The notes beneath the pieces were generated by a model. The model was not told the origin of the DNA and made no database searches. It worked only from the letters and a program-made list of their open reading frames with translations. DNA of 64,000 nt, taken from positions 707,001-771,000 of the forward strand of contig NZ_CP029553.1 in the NCBI RefSeq assembly GCF_003173755.1, read 5' to 3'. This document shows, in pieces, positions 41,337 through 50,262 of this stretch. Positions within the stretch are counted from its first letter, which is position 1. Every line of letters starts with the position of its first letter. The DNA is from Methylobacterium terrae (GTDB lineage Bacteria; Pseudomonadota; Alphaproteobacteria; Rhizobiales; Beijerinckiaceae). The position numbers were made by a program, and so were the translations under genes.

Positions 41337-42070
41337 CCACCACGCCCCGCCCCGTCATCATCCTGGTCGAGCCGCAGCTCGCCGAGAATATCGGCATGAC
41401 CGCCCGCGCGATGGGGAATTTCGGGCTCGACGCCCTGCGCCTCGTCGCCCCGAAGGGCGGCTGGCCGATGAAGGGGGTGCGCGAGACCGCCTCGAGCGCC
41501 ACCCACGTCCTCGACGGCACGACCGTCTTTCCCACCATCGCCGAGGCCCTGGCCGACCTGAACTACGTGCTCGCCACCACGGCGCGGGAGCGGGGTCAGA
41601 TGAAGCGGGTCTTCGGGCCCGACGAGGGGATGGCGGAGGCGGCCGGGCGGCTCGCCGCGGGGGAGCGGGTCGGCATCCTGTTCGGGCGCGAGCGGGTCGG
41701 GCTGTCGAACGACGAGGTCTCGCTCGCCGATGCCATCGTCACCTTCCCGGTCGATCCGGAGCACGCCTCGCTCAACCTCGCCCAGAGCGTGCTCCTCGTC
41801 GGCTACGAGTGGCGCCGGGCCGCCGGCCGGGCGGCGCTGCCGTTCTCCGGCGCGATGCGCTCGGGGCCGGCGCCGCGCGAGGCCCTGATCTCACTGTTCC
41901 AGAGCCTGGAGGCCGACCTCGACGCCGCCGGCTACTACCCGCCGGCGAAGCGCGACGGCATGATCCGCAACATGCGCGACATGTTCCACCGCATGGCGAT
42001 GACCGAGCAGGACGTGCGCACCTTCCGGGGGGCGCTGCGCGCGCTGGCGCGGCGTCCCCCGGAGGAGTGA
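41333..42070 (+). CDS. trmJ: tRNA/rRNA methyltransferase, SPOUT family (TrmJ-like)
   Basis: 245 aa. SPOUT knot motifs: VEPQLAENIGMTARAMGNFGLDALRLV at the N-terminus, GILFGRERVGLSNDEV, and HASLNLAQSVLLVGYEW at the SAM-binding knot. TrmJ 2'-O-methylates position 32 of several tRNAs. The C-terminal helix region (ALISLFQSLEADLDAAGYYPP) matches the family. Its ATG overlaps the stop of the TOPRIM-like gene, an unusual pairing for a housekeeping tRNA-modification gene. Four bases separate its stop from the convergent oxidoreductase stop. Confidence 0.9.
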   Translation: MTTTPRPVIILVEPQLAENIGMTARAMGNFGLDALRLVAPKGGWPMKGVRETASSATHVLDGTTVFPTIAEALADLNYVLATTARERGQMKRVFGPDEGMAEAAGRLAAGERVGILFGRERVGLSNDEVSLADAIVTFPVDPEHASLNLAQSVLLVGYEWRRAAGRAALPFSGAMRSGPAPREALISLFQSLEADLDAAGYYPPAKRDGMIRNMRDMFHRMAMTEQDVRTFRGALRALARRPPEE

Positions 42071-42073
42071 CGC

Positions 42074-43087
42074 CTACAGCTTCACCACCAGCTTCCCGAA
42101 GTTGCGGCCCTTGAGCAGGCCGATGAACGCCTCGGGCGCGCTCTCCAGCCCCTCGACCACGTCCTCGCGGTAGCGGATCCGGCCCTCGCGCAGCCACTGG
42201 CCGACGTCGGAGAGGAAGGCCTGTTCCTGGTCGGCGAAGTCCCAGACGATGAAGCCGCGGAAGGTCAGGCGCTTGCTCAGGACCGCCCGCATCACCGCCG
42301 GCACCCGGTCGGGGCCGGGGGGCAGCTCGGTCATGTTGTAGTTGGCGACGAGGCCGCAGACCGGGATGCGGGCGAAGTCGTTGAGGAGCGGCAGCACCGC
42401 GTCGAACACCGCGCCGCCGACATTCTCGAAGTAGACGTCGATGCCGTCCGGGCAGGCGGCCGCCAGCGCGCCCGGCAGGTCGCTCCCGCGATGATCCACC
42501 GCCGCGTCGAAGCCGAGCTCCTCGGTGAGATGGCGGCACTTGTCGGGCCCGCCGGCGATGCCGACCGTGCGGGCCCCCTTCAGCCTGGCGATCTGCCCGA
42601 CGAGGGAGCCGACCGGGCCGGTCGCGGCGGCCACCACCACGGTCTCGCCGGCTTTCGGCGCCCCGATGGTGAGGAGGCCCGTATAGGCGGTCATGCCCGG
42701 CATGCCGAGCACCCCGAGCGCCGTGGTGACGGGGGCTGCCGCGGCATCGAGCTTGCGCAGGCCCTGGCCGTTCGACACGGCAAAATCCTGCCAGCCGCCA
42801 TAGGCCAGCACCGTGTCGCCGACGGAGAAGCCCGGATGGTGCGAGGCCGCCACCTCCGCCACCGTGGCGCCGACCATCACCTCGTTGATCTCGACCGGCT
42901 TGGCGTAGGATTTCGCCGCGCTCATCCGGCCGCGCATGTAGGGATCGAGGGAGAGGTAGCGGTTGCGCAGCAGCACCTCGCCCTCGTGCGCGACCGGGAC
43001 CGCGCTGCGCTCGATGCGGAAATGGGACGGATTCGGCTCGCCGTGGGGCCGGGACGCCAGGACGATGCGGCGGTTCACGTCGGACAT
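42074..43087 (-). CDS. NADP-dependent oxidoreductase, MDR family (curcumin/prostaglandin reductase-like)
   Basis: 337 aa. The zinc-free medium-chain reductase layout is clear: an N-terminal GroES-like part (RNRYLSLDPYMRGRMS, diagnostic of the CurA/PTGR subfamily), then the Rossmann region with VVVAAATGPVGSLVGQIARLKG and VGIAGGPDKC. Members reduce alpha,beta-unsaturated ketones and aldehydes with NADPH. The physiological substrate is unknown. Monocistronic. Confidence 0.88.
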   Translation of the reverse strand: MSDVNRRIVLASRPHGEPNPSHFRIERSAVPVAHEGEVLLRNRYLSLDPYMRGRMSAAKSYAKPVEINEVMVGATVAEVAASHHPGFSVGDTVLAYGGWQDFAVSNGQGLRKLDAAAAPVTTALGVLGMPGMTAYTGLLTIGAPKAGETVVVAAATGPVGSLVGQIARLKGARTVGIAGGPDKCRHLTEELGFDAAVDHRGSDLPGALAAACPDGIDVYFENVGGAVFDAVLPLLNDFARIPVCGLVANYNMTELPPGPDRVPAVMRAVLSKRLTFRGFIVWDFADQEQAFLSDVGQWLREGRIRYREDVVEGLESAPEAFIGLLKGRNFGKLVVKL

Positions 43088-43269
43088 GCGGGGACCTCCC
43101 TGCAGGGATGTTTCGAGCCGGAGCGACCGCGGCCGCGCCCGGCACCGGTCCGCACTTGGGTCGGTCGGCCCCGCGCGTCAACGTCGCGCTGGCGGCGGGG
43201 TGCCAGGGCTTTACTTCGAGAAGGAGCCTCCGGACGGCCCGTCCGGGGCGATCCGCGAAAGGGTCCGGC

Positions 43270-43677
43270 ATGCTCCCGTCCTCGCTCCTCGCCGGCGCGC
43301 TCCTCGTCGCCGCGTCCGTGCCGGCGCTCGCCGCCGGCTCCGACCTCGACCGCTACCGCTGGAAGTCCCGGGTGCTGGTGATCGCGGCCGATGCCGACGA
43401 TCCCCGCGCCGCCGCGCAGGGCCGCATCGCCGAGGCGGCGGCGCCCGGGATGCGCGAGCGCGACCTCGTGGTGGTGCGGGCGATCGGGGAGGGGAGGGAG
43501 GCCGCTTCCTTACGCCGCCGCCTCGGCCTGCCGGCGACCGGCTTCCGGGCGGTGCTGGTCGGCAAGGACGGCGGGGCGAAGCTCACCGCCGCCGAGCCGA
43601 TCCCGGCCGAGCGGCTCTTCTCGACGATCGACGCCATGCCGATGCGGCAGGATGAGGCGTCAGGACGCCGGAACTGA
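43270..43677 (+). CDS. Exported DUF4174 protein
   Basis: 135 aa with signal peptide MLPSSLLAGALLVAASVPALA. The mature domain, DRYRWKSRVLVIAADADDPRAAAQ followed by FRAVLVGKDGGAKL, matches DUF4174, a small thioredoxin-fold-like periplasmic family without the CxxC motif. Function unknown. It shares the hairpin at 43722-43750 with the convergent glycine-rich gene. Confidence 0.75.
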   Translation: MLPSSLLAGALLVAASVPALAAGSDLDRYRWKSRVLVIAADADDPRAAAQGRIAEAAAPGMRERDLVVVRAIGEGREAASLRRRLGLPATGFRAVLVGKDGGAKLTAAEPIPAERLFSTIDAMPMRQDEASGRRN

Positions 43678-43721
43678 CGGGCCCGCCACGACACCCCGCC
43701 ACGAACACCGGAACCCACCAC

Positions 43722-43750
43722 AAAAAAGGGCCGCCCTGCGCGGGCGGCCC
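43722..43750 (-). terminator. Rho-independent terminator of the glycine-rich gene
   Basis: GGGCCGCCC (43728-43736) pairs with GGGCGGCCC (43742-43750), loop of five; six T follow on the minus strand (43722-43727 as A on +). It can also act on the plus-strand DUF4174 transcript. Confidence 0.8.
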
Positions 43751-43777
43751 TCGTCCGAATCGCGGCCGGTCCGCCGC

Positions 43778-44314
43778 TCAGTAGCAGCGGGTCACGAGAA
43801 CGCGGCGGTAGCCGTAGGGCGTCCAGCGCACCCGGGGCACCTCGTAGCAGCCGCCGCCATAGCCGTAATCGTAGCCGCCGCCGTAATAACCGACGGGGGC
43901 ATAGCCGTACCCGCCGTAGCCGTAGCCGCCGTAATACGGGTAGGCCGTGGCCGCCGCGAGGCCGAGCCCGACGCCGAGCCCGAGGCCGGCCGCGCCCCAG
44001 CCGTAGCCGCGGCGATAGCCGTAGCCCCCGCGCCAGCCCCCATAGCCGCCGCGCCAGCCGCCGAAGCCCACGCCGCGATAGCCGCCGAAGCCGCCCCGGT
44101 AGCCGCCGAAGCCCACGCCGCGGTAGCCGCCGCCGAAGCCCCGGCCGAAGCCGCCGCCGCCGAACCCGCCCCGGAACCCGCCGCCATGGAAGCCGCCGAA
44201 GCCGCCGCCGCCCCGGAATCCGCCACCGCCGAAGCCGCCGCGCGCCTCGGCGGTGGCCGGCACAACCAGCAGCGCGCCCGCGAGGGCCGCCGACGCCGCC
44301 AACATGCCTTTCAT
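43778..44314 (-). CDS. Secreted glycine-rich GGF/GGY-repeat protein
   Basis: 178 aa. A signal peptide (MKGMLAASAALAGALLVVPATAEA) precedes about 75 residues of imperfect GGF/GGY/RGG repeats, a short hydrophobic Gly/Ala stretch (AAGLGLGVGLGLAAATAYP) and a second Tyr/Gly-rich segment. The end (CYEVPRVRWTPYGYRRVLVTRCY) has two cysteines. Low complexity rules out family assignment, but the signal, terminator and bias make the gene real. A surface or cell-envelope role is likely; the hydrophobic stretch may insert in the membrane. Confidence 0.75.
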   Translation of the reverse strand: MKGMLAASAALAGALLVVPATAEARGGFGGGGFRGGGGFGGFHGGGFRGGFGGGGFGRGFGGGYRGVGFGGYRGGFGGYRGVGFGGWRGGYGGWRGGYGYRRGYGWGAAGLGLGVGLGLAAATAYPYYGGYGYGGYGYAPVGYYGGGYDYGYGGGCYEVPRVRWTPYGYRRVLVTRCY

Positions 44315-44487
44315 GATCCGATCTCCTGATCGCGAGAACCGTGCGCCCCCAGGCTGTCAGAACGCCGAAGCACGATGGTCGGTTCGTGCTGCAAAACGTC
44401 ACGATCGCTCTATACCGGTATCCCGAAAACCGGCCGTCGGGCCAAGATGTGCGGACCAAGATGGGCAGACGAGGAGCGGAGAGACAC

Positions 44488-45276
44488 ATGGTGGGAGTGG
44501 CGGGACGGATCGGGGCGTTGCTGCTCGGAGCGGGCCTGTGCTGGCTGTCGGCCGGCCCTGCCCCTGCGGCGCCCAGCCCTGCCCCTGCGGCGGCTCCGTC
44601 CGCTCCGGCGGCCCTGTGCCGGCCGCAGAGCCACGAGGGCCAGGCCTATGCCGTCTGCACCGTCGACCTGCGGCGTGCCCGGGTGAAGCTCTTCTGGCGC
44701 GGTCCCGACGGCCTGCCCTATGGCTCGCTCTCGCGGCTCGCCGGCCAGCAGGGGGCGCACCTCGCCTTCGCGATGAATGCCGGCATGTACGATACCGGCC
44801 TCGCGCCCGTCGGCCTCTACGTCGAGGAAGGGCGCGAGCTGAAGGCGGCCAACACCGCCAACGGCCCGGGCAACTTCCACATGAAGCCCAACGGCGTGTT
44901 CTACGTCGCGGGCGATCGCGCCGGGGTGCTCGAGACCGGGCGCTACCTGAAGGCGCATCCCCGGGCCGAGTTCGCCACGCAGTCCGGCCCGATGCTGGTG
45001 ATCGGCAACCGCATCCATCCCAAGATCTCCGAGGACGGGCCGTCGCAGAAGATCCGCAACGGCGTCGGCGTGCGGCCGGACGGGCATACCGCGGTGTTCG
45101 CGATCTCGGAGGCGCCGGTGAGCTTCGGGGCCTTCGCGCGGCTGTTTCGCGACGCGCTCGGCTGCCCCAACGCGCTGTTCCTCGACGGCAGCGTGTCGAG
45201 CCTCTACGCCCCGTCGCTCGGCCGCCAGGACCTGAGCCGGCCGCTCGGACCGCTGGTCGGCGCGGTGACGAAGTGA
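44488..45276 (+). CDS. Exported phosphodiester glycosidase family protein (NAGPA/DUF2233)
   Basis: 262 aa from ATG 44488, which has a GGAGAG-type site and gives a signal peptide ([23 protein letters not shown]); an in-frame ATG at 44461 is possible. After an Ala/Pro linker come the family motifs [30 protein letters not shown] and [15 protein letters not shown]. The fold hydrolyses phosphodiester-linked sugars in the periplasm or outside the cell; substrates in bacteria are poorly known. It precedes the coaD operon and is separated by a short tandem repeat. Confidence 0.85.
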   Translation: MVGVAGRIGALLLGAGLCWLSAGPAPAAPSPAPAAAPSAPAALCRPQSHEGQAYAVCTVDLRRARVKLFWRGPDGLPYGSLSRLAGQQGAHLAFAMNAGMYDTGLAPVGLYVEEGRELKAANTANGPGNFHMKPNGVFYVAGDRAGVLETGRYLKAHPRAEFATQSGPMLVIGNRIHPKISEDGPSQKIRNGVGVRPDGHTAVFAISEAPVSFGAFARLFRDALGCPNALFLDGSVSSLYAPSLGRQDLSRPLGPLVGAVTK

Positions 45277-45315
45277 GGCGGGCCAAGTAAGGCGGGCCAA
45301 GCGAGGCGGGCCAAG
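45274..45315 (+). repeat. 14-bp tandem repeat starting at a stop codon
   Basis: Three copies of a 14-bp unit of the form NNAGGCGGGCCAAG begin at 45274, 45288 and 45302, with a decayed fourth. The first unit begins with the TGA of the preceding gene and the second with TAA. Confidence 0.75.
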
Positions 45316-45388
45316 CGAGGCCTTGCGAGATGAGGCGGGAAGGGGCGGGCGGTTCCGTCGAGCCCGAAAATGCTCTAGGGGGACCACG

Positions 45389-45892
45389 ATGAACCGCACC
45401 GCGCTCTATGCCGGCTCCTTCGATCCGGTGACCAACGGCCATCTCGACGTGGTGCGCCAGGCCTGCCGCCTGGTCGGCCGCCTCGTGGTGGCGATCGGCG
45501 TGCATCCGGGCAAGGCCCCGCTCTTCACCGCCGAGGAGCGGGCGGACCTGATCCGGGCCACCTGCGGCCCGCTCGCCGCCGAGACCGGCACCGCGCTCGA
45601 GGTCGTCACCTTCGCCGACCTCGCGGTGGCGGCGGCGCGCCGGCACGGCGCCAGCCTGTTCATCCGCGGTTTGCGGGACGGCACCGATCTCGACTACGAG
45701 ATGCAGCTCGCCGGCATGAACGGCGCCATGGCGCCGGAGGTGCAGACCGTGTTCCTGCCGGCCTCGACCGGCGTGCGGCCGATCACCGCCACCCTGGTCC
45801 GCCAGATCGCCGCCATGGGCGGCGACGTGCGGCCCTTCGTGCCCGCGGCGGTGGCCGACCGCCTTCGTGCCCGCTTCGCCCCGCCCGCCTGA
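45389..45892 (+). CDS. coaD: Phosphopantetheine adenylyltransferase
   Basis: 167 aa. The nucleotidyltransferase motif [16 protein letters not shown] (T/HxGH) and the second motif [17 protein letters not shown] are diagnostic; [20 protein letters not shown] is the central block. It adenylates 4'-phosphopantetheine to dephospho-CoA, the fourth step of CoA synthesis. The following genes (cyclophilin, small exported protein, cyclophilin) lie 31, 3 and -4 nt apart, so coaD leads an operon. Confidence 0.95.
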   Translation: MNRTALYAGSFDPVTNGHLDVVRQACRLVGRLVVAIGVHPGKAPLFTAEERADLIRATCGPLAAETGTALEVVTFADLAVAAARRHGASLFIRGLRDGTDLDYEMQLAGMNGAMAPEVQTVFLPASTGVRPITATLVRQIAAMGGDVRPFVPAAVADRLRARFAPPA

Positions 45893-45923
45893 CGCGGCCC
45901 TTCTTCCATCCAGGAGACACCCG

Positions 45924-46472
<549 letters not shown>

Positions 46473-46475
46473 GCC

Positions 46476-46937
46476 TTGCCCGGCGGGTTTCGTTACGCCG
46501 GCCTCGCGCTGGCCCTGTCGGCCTCGCCCGCCGCCGCGCAGTTCGACGTGTACGACAACCCCTCCGTGCTCTCGCTGCCGACCACCCTGCGGGCGACCGT
46601 GCGGGTGCCGGTGGCGGCGCCGGAGGGGCCCGCCGACACCCTCGCGGGCCTCTATCCCCGGCTCGCCGCCTGCTGGCGGCCGCCGTCCGATCTCGGGACG
46701 GCCGCGATCACCGCGCGCTTCGCGCTGCGGCGCGACGGCAGCCTTCAGGGCACCCCGCGGATCACCTTCACGCGCGTTCCGCCCCGGCGGCGGGACGCGC
46801 TCGTCGCCGAGACCCTGGCGTCGCTCGCCCGCTGTACCCCGGCGCGGCTGACGGCGGGGCTCGGCGGCGCCGTCGCGGGGCGTCCCATCGCCCTGCGTTT
46901 CGTCTACCCTGGTCCGAATCAAGGAGACCGACCATGA
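46476..46937 (+). CDS. Small exported hypothetical protein between two cyclophilin genes
   Basis: 153 aa, probable TTG start 3 nt after the ppiA stop. A signal peptide (FRYAGLALALSASPAAAQ) is followed by YPRLAACWRPPSDLG and RFALRRDGSLQGTPRITF, recalling the C-terminal TonB-like or energy-transducer fold seen in many small periplasmic alphaproteobacterial proteins. Two cysteines lie in ACWRPP and ARCTPA. Its stop overlaps the next start (ATGA). Function unknown; the tight packing implies cotranscription. Confidence 0.65.
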   Translation: MPGGFRYAGLALALSASPAAAQFDVYDNPSVLSLPTTLRATVRVPVAAPEGPADTLAGLYPRLAACWRPPSDLGTAAITARFALRRDGSLQGTPRITFTRVPPRRRDALVAETLASLARCTPARLTAGLGGAVAGRPIALRFVYPGPNQGDRP

Positions 46938-47389
46938 CCGACAGCAACCGACTCGTGATGGAGACCAGCAAGGGCCGTGTGGTCATCCAGCTTCGCCCCG
47001 ACCTTGCCCCCAACCACGTCGAGCGGATCACGACCCTCTCGGAGCAGGGCTTCTACGACGGCGTGCCGTTCCACCGCGTCATCGATGGCTTCATGGCCCA
47101 GACCGGCGACCCGACCGGCACCGGCACCGGCGGCTCCGACCTGCCGGACCTGAAGGCCGAGTTCAACGCCGAGCCCCACGTGCGCGGCACCTGCTCGATG
47201 GCCCGCACCAACTTCCCGCACTCGGCCAACTCGCAGTTCTTCATCTGCTTTGCCGACGCCCGCTTCCTCGACAAGCAGTACACGGTGTGGGGCAAGGTCG
47301 TTGAGGGCATGGACGTGATCGACCAGATCAAGCGCGGCGAGCCCGTGCGCGACCCCGACACGATCAAGACGATGCGCGTCGAGGCGTAA
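46934..47389 (+). CDS. ppiB: Cytosolic cyclophilin-type peptidyl-prolyl isomerase
   Basis: 151 aa, no signal peptide. Core motifs GFYDGVPFHRVIDGFMAQTGDPTGTG and NSANSQFFICFADARFLDKQYTVWG are complete, including the catalytic Arg and Gln. Cytoplasmic folding helper; the paired exported/cytosolic cyclophilins behind coaD are a common alphaproteobacterial arrangement. Last gene of the operon; a repeat element follows 43 bp later. Confidence 0.93.
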   Translation: MTDSNRLVMETSKGRVVIQLRPDLAPNHVERITTLSEQGFYDGVPFHRVIDGFMAQTGDPTGTGTGGSDLPDLKAEFNAEPHVRGTCSMARTNFPHSANSQFFICFADARFLDKQYTVWGKVVEGMDVIDQIKRGEPVRDPDTIKTMRVEA

Positions 47390-47432
47390 GCCTTCGTTTC
47401 GGCAGGCTGTCGCCTGTCGAGATGCGCGGGTG

Positions 47433-47621
47433 AACCCTCCCCCCTCTGCGGGGGAGGGTGGCGAGCGGATGCGAGCCGGGAGAGGGCAGCGCGACGCTGC
47501 TCCAGGCGACGCCCTTCGGAACGGTTCAGTCGTTTCCGGAAGCGGCGTCCCCTCTCCCGCCCGGCGCACGAGTGCTTCGCACTCGCAGCCGGGCACCCTC
47601 CCCCGCAGAGAGGGGAGGGTT
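47433..47621. repeat. MITE-like element with long inverted terminal repeats
   Basis: The left end AACCCTCCCCCCTCTGCGGG (47433 on) continues to 47460; the right end at 47594-47621 is its near-perfect inverse over about 27 bp. Inside are further CGGGAGAGGG (47477 region) and CCCCTCTCCCG (47549 region) arms. At 189 bp with no coding sequence it looks like a small mobile or structured repeat. Its right edge overlaps the mobA stop codon. Confidence 0.65.
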
Positions 47622-48273
47622 ACGGTTCCGAGCTGTACTGGATCGGCAGACCACCTTCGCCCGCCACCAGCCGCTCCGCCGCGAAAAAATCCTCCGGCGT
47701 GTTGAGGTTCAGGAACGGGTCCACCGGCTCCGTCGCCCACGCCGCCTCCGCGGCGTTGTGGCGGGCGATCCACATGCCGACCCGCCGCAGGCCCCGCTCG
47801 ACGAGCGCCGCCCGCAGGTCGTGGCGCAAGCCCACCGCCCAGACCCCGTTCACGAAATGCAGCTGCCCGCCCGAGGCCGCGACCGCCATCTCGACGCCGT
47901 CGCGGGCGCGTGCCGCGTGCAGGCGGGCGACGAGGTCGTGGGGCAGGAACGGCGTGTCGCCGGCGACGCTCGCGACGTAAGGAACGTCCGGGTGGTGCGC
48001 GGCGCAGAAGTCGAGGGCGGCGAGCACGCCGGCGAGGGGGCCCGGCGCGTCGGGGATCGAATCCGGCACCACGAAGCCCGTGAAGGCGCGAAACCGGCCT
48101 GCATCGCCGTTGGCGTTGAGGATCAGCCCGGCGGCGCATTGCGGGCGCAGACGCTCCGCCACCCGCTCGAGCAGCGTTTTGTCGCCCAGCCGCAGCAGCG
48201 GCTTGTCGCCGCCGCCCATCCGGCGGGAGAGCCCGCCGGCCAGGATCACCCCGAGGGTCGGGGGAACACTCAC
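47620..48273 (-). CDS. mobA: Molybdenum cofactor guanylyltransferase
   Basis: 217 aa from a GTG start. The NTP-transferase motif GVILAGGLSRRMGGGDKPLLRLG is typical of MobA, with AGDTPFLPHDLVARL as the metal-binding region and PFLNLNTPEDF near the C-terminus. It attaches GMP to molybdopterin to form the bis-MGD cofactor of DMSO-reductase-type enzymes such as formate dehydrogenase. The start overlaps the mrp stop (GTGA), so it is cotranscribed with mrp. The TAA stop lies exactly at the edge of the neighbouring inverted-repeat element. Confidence 0.92.
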   Translation of the reverse strand: MSVPPTLGVILAGGLSRRMGGGDKPLLRLGDKTLLERVAERLRPQCAAGLILNANGDAGRFRAFTGFVVPDSIPDAPGPLAGVLAALDFCAAHHPDVPYVASVAGDTPFLPHDLVARLHAARARDGVEMAVAASGGQLHFVNGVWAVGLRHDLRAALVERGLRRVGMWIARHNAAEAAWATEPVDPFLNLNTPEDFFAAERLVAGEGGLPIQYSSEP

Positions 48274-49412
48274 TCGATCACGATCCGGGGCGCCGGGCGC
48301 GGGCCGGCGCCGCCGCTGAGATTCGTCCAGAGCGCCGAAGCAATCGCCCGGTAGGCGGCGGCCTGCGGCCCGTCGGGATCGACCGCCACGACGGGACGGC
48401 CGGAATCGGAGGATTCGCGGATCGTCATGTTCAAGGGCACCTCGCCCAGGAACGGCACGCCGAGGGTCTCGGCCTCGTGGCGGGCGCCGCCATGGCCGAA
48501 GATGTGCGAGGTGCCGCCGCAATGCGGGCAGACGAAGGTCGCCATGTTCTCGACCACGCCGAGGATCGGCACCTCGACCCGGCGGAACATCGTCACGGCG
48601 CGCCGGGCGTCGATGAGCGCCAGGTCCTGCGGCGTCGAGACGATCACCGCGCCGGCGAGCGGCGTGGCCTGGGCGAGCGTCAGCTGCGCGTCGCCGGTGC
48701 CGGGGGGCATGTCGACGATCAGGACGTCGAGCTCGCCCCAGGCGACCTCGCGCAGGAGCTGCGTCAGGGCCGACTGCACCATCGGGCCGCGCCAGATCAT
48801 CGCCGTGTCGGCGGAGATCAGGAAGCCGATCGACATCACCGCGAGGCCGTAGCCGTTGAGCGGCACGATGCGCTGGCCTTGCGGCGTGTTGATCGTCTCG
48901 GGCTTGCGGTCGAGGCCGAAGAGCTTCGGGACCGAGGGGCCGTAGATGTCGGCGTCGAGCAGCCCGACCTTGAGCCCTTGCGCGCGCAAAGCCAGGGCGA
49001 GGTTGCAGGCGGTGGTCGACTTGCCGACGCCGCCCTTGCCCGAGGCCACCGCCACGATGTGGCGCACCCCCGGCAGGGCCGGGCCGGGGCGGGGACCGCC
49101 CTGCGGGCCGCCTTGCGGCGCACCCGGAGCGGCGGGGCGCGGAGCGGGACTCGCGCCGGGTCCGCGCTCGGCGGTGAGGCTCGCGAGCGCCGCCTTGACG
49201 CCGGGCAGCTTGAGAACCGCGATCTCGGCCGCCTGCCGCACCGCCTCGAAGGCCTTGGCCTCCGGCGGCGCGATGCCGATCGAGAACACAACCCGGCCGG
49301 AGGGGTCGATGACGATCTCCGACAGGCGACCGGAGGCCGGCAGGCTGGTTCCCGCCGCATCGACCGTCACGCCCGCGAGCGCCTTCAGCACGTCGTCCCG
49401 GGTGATCGCCAC
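48270..49412 (-). CDS. mrp: Mrp/NBP35 (ApbC) family Fe-S cluster carrier ATPase
   Basis: 380 aa from GTG 49412 (GGAGCGAGG upstream). A DUF59/MIP18-type N-terminal domain (TRDDVLKALAGVTVDAAG), a Gly/Pro/Ala-rich linker (about 90-125), then the deviant Walker A VASGKGGVGKSTTACNLA, Walker B-like DVLIVDMPPGTGD, and the CPHC Fe-S motif in TFVCPHCGG. It binds and transfers 4Fe-4S clusters to target enzymes. Position before mobA suggests Fe-S supply for Moco enzymes. Confidence 0.94.
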   Translation of the reverse strand: MAITRDDVLKALAGVTVDAAGTSLPASGRLSEIVIDPSGRVVFSIGIAPPEAKAFEAVRQAAEIAVLKLPGVKAALASLTAERGPGASPAPRPAAPGAPQGGPQGGPRPGPALPGVRHIVAVASGKGGVGKSTTACNLALALRAQGLKVGLLDADIYGPSVPKLFGLDRKPETINTPQGQRIVPLNGYGLAVMSIGFLISADTAMIWRGPMVQSALTQLLREVAWGELDVLIVDMPPGTGDAQLTLAQATPLAGAVIVSTPQDLALIDARRAVTMFRRVEVPILGVVENMATFVCPHCGGTSHIFGHGGARHEAETLGVPFLGEVPLNMTIRESSDSGRPVVAVDPDGPQAAAYRAIASALWTNLSGGAGPRPAPRIVIE

Positions 49413-49647
49413 GTCGCCTCGCTCCTGTCCGCAACCCGTATCCGTTCCCGCGTCATGTAACCCCTGCGCCGCGAAACGCCAGCGCGGCGGGAACGGCCAT
49501 CGGTGGGGGGCGGCGTGGGCCCGTGCCGCGCCCGCTGCGAATCCGCCCAAAAAATCGTCGAACCTCCGCCAAGGATGGCGCGGCCTGCCGCGTCTGACGG
49601 ATCGGAGCGGGGCCGGCCGGCCGCGCGACGGAGGCGGAACCTCGGGC

Positions 49648-50262
49648 ATGCAGCCGCTCGCGACACAGATGGACATGACGGGGGCCGGGCCCCCGCCCGG
49701 GACGGCGCCGCCGGATCCCGATGCCGACCTCGCCGCCCGGGCGGCGCGGGGGGACCGCACGGCCTTCGAGGCGCTGCTGCGGCGCCACTACGACCGCATG
49801 CACCGCATCGCCTGGCGCATGACCGGCTCGCGCCACGACGCCGAGGACGTGGTGCAGGAGGTGTGCTGCGCCCTGGTGGAGCGGATCGCGGGGTTTCGCG
49901 GCGAGGCCCGGGTCTCGACCTGGCTGTTCGGCATCGTCGTCAATGCCTGCCGCGACCATCACCGCCGCCGCACCACGCTGGCGCGGATGAAGGAGGGATT
50001 GGGCGTGCTGCTGCGCCTCGGCCCCGCGCCCGACGGGCGCGACCTCCATCGCCGCGCCTGGCTCGCCGGGGCGCTCGCCCGCCTCGATCCGCGCTTGCGC
50101 GAGACCGTCGTGCTCGTGGCGGGCGAGGGGCTGACCCATGCCGAGGCGGCTCACGCCCTCGGCGTCGCCGAGGCCACGGTGTCCTGGCGCCTGCACGAGG
50201 CCCGCCGCCGCCTGAAGAGCGATCCGCTCACGACCGATCCGGAGGAGCGCCATGGCGCCTGA
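49648..50262 (+). CDS. ECF-type RNA polymerase sigma factor
   Basis: 204 aa. Region 2 is about 32-100 (FEALLRRHYDRMHRIAWRMTGSRHDAEDVVQEV, then STWLFGIVVNACRDHHRRR) and region 4 about 140-195 (LDPRLRETVVLVAGEGLTHAEAAHALGVAEATVSWRLHEARRRL). No region 3. Its stop overlaps the following VWA gene by 11 nt, so the two are coexpressed. No classical zinc-type anti-sigma gene is adjacent; the VWA protein may fill that role. Confidence 0.9.
   Translation: MQPLATQMDMTGAGPPPGTAPPDPDADLAARAARGDRTAFEALLRRHYDRMHRIAWRMTGSRHDAEDVVQEVCCALVERIAGFRGEARVSTWLFGIVVNACRDHHRRRTTLARMKEGLGVLLRLGPAPDGRDLHRRAWLAGALARLDPRLRETVVLVAGEGLTHAEAAHALGVAEATVSWRLHEARRRLKSDPLTTDPEERHGA

Noticed and set aside
47433..47621. CRISPR-like repeat array
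   Set aside because: Repeats are inverted and of unequal spacing, not direct repeats with regular spacers; no cas gene is present.
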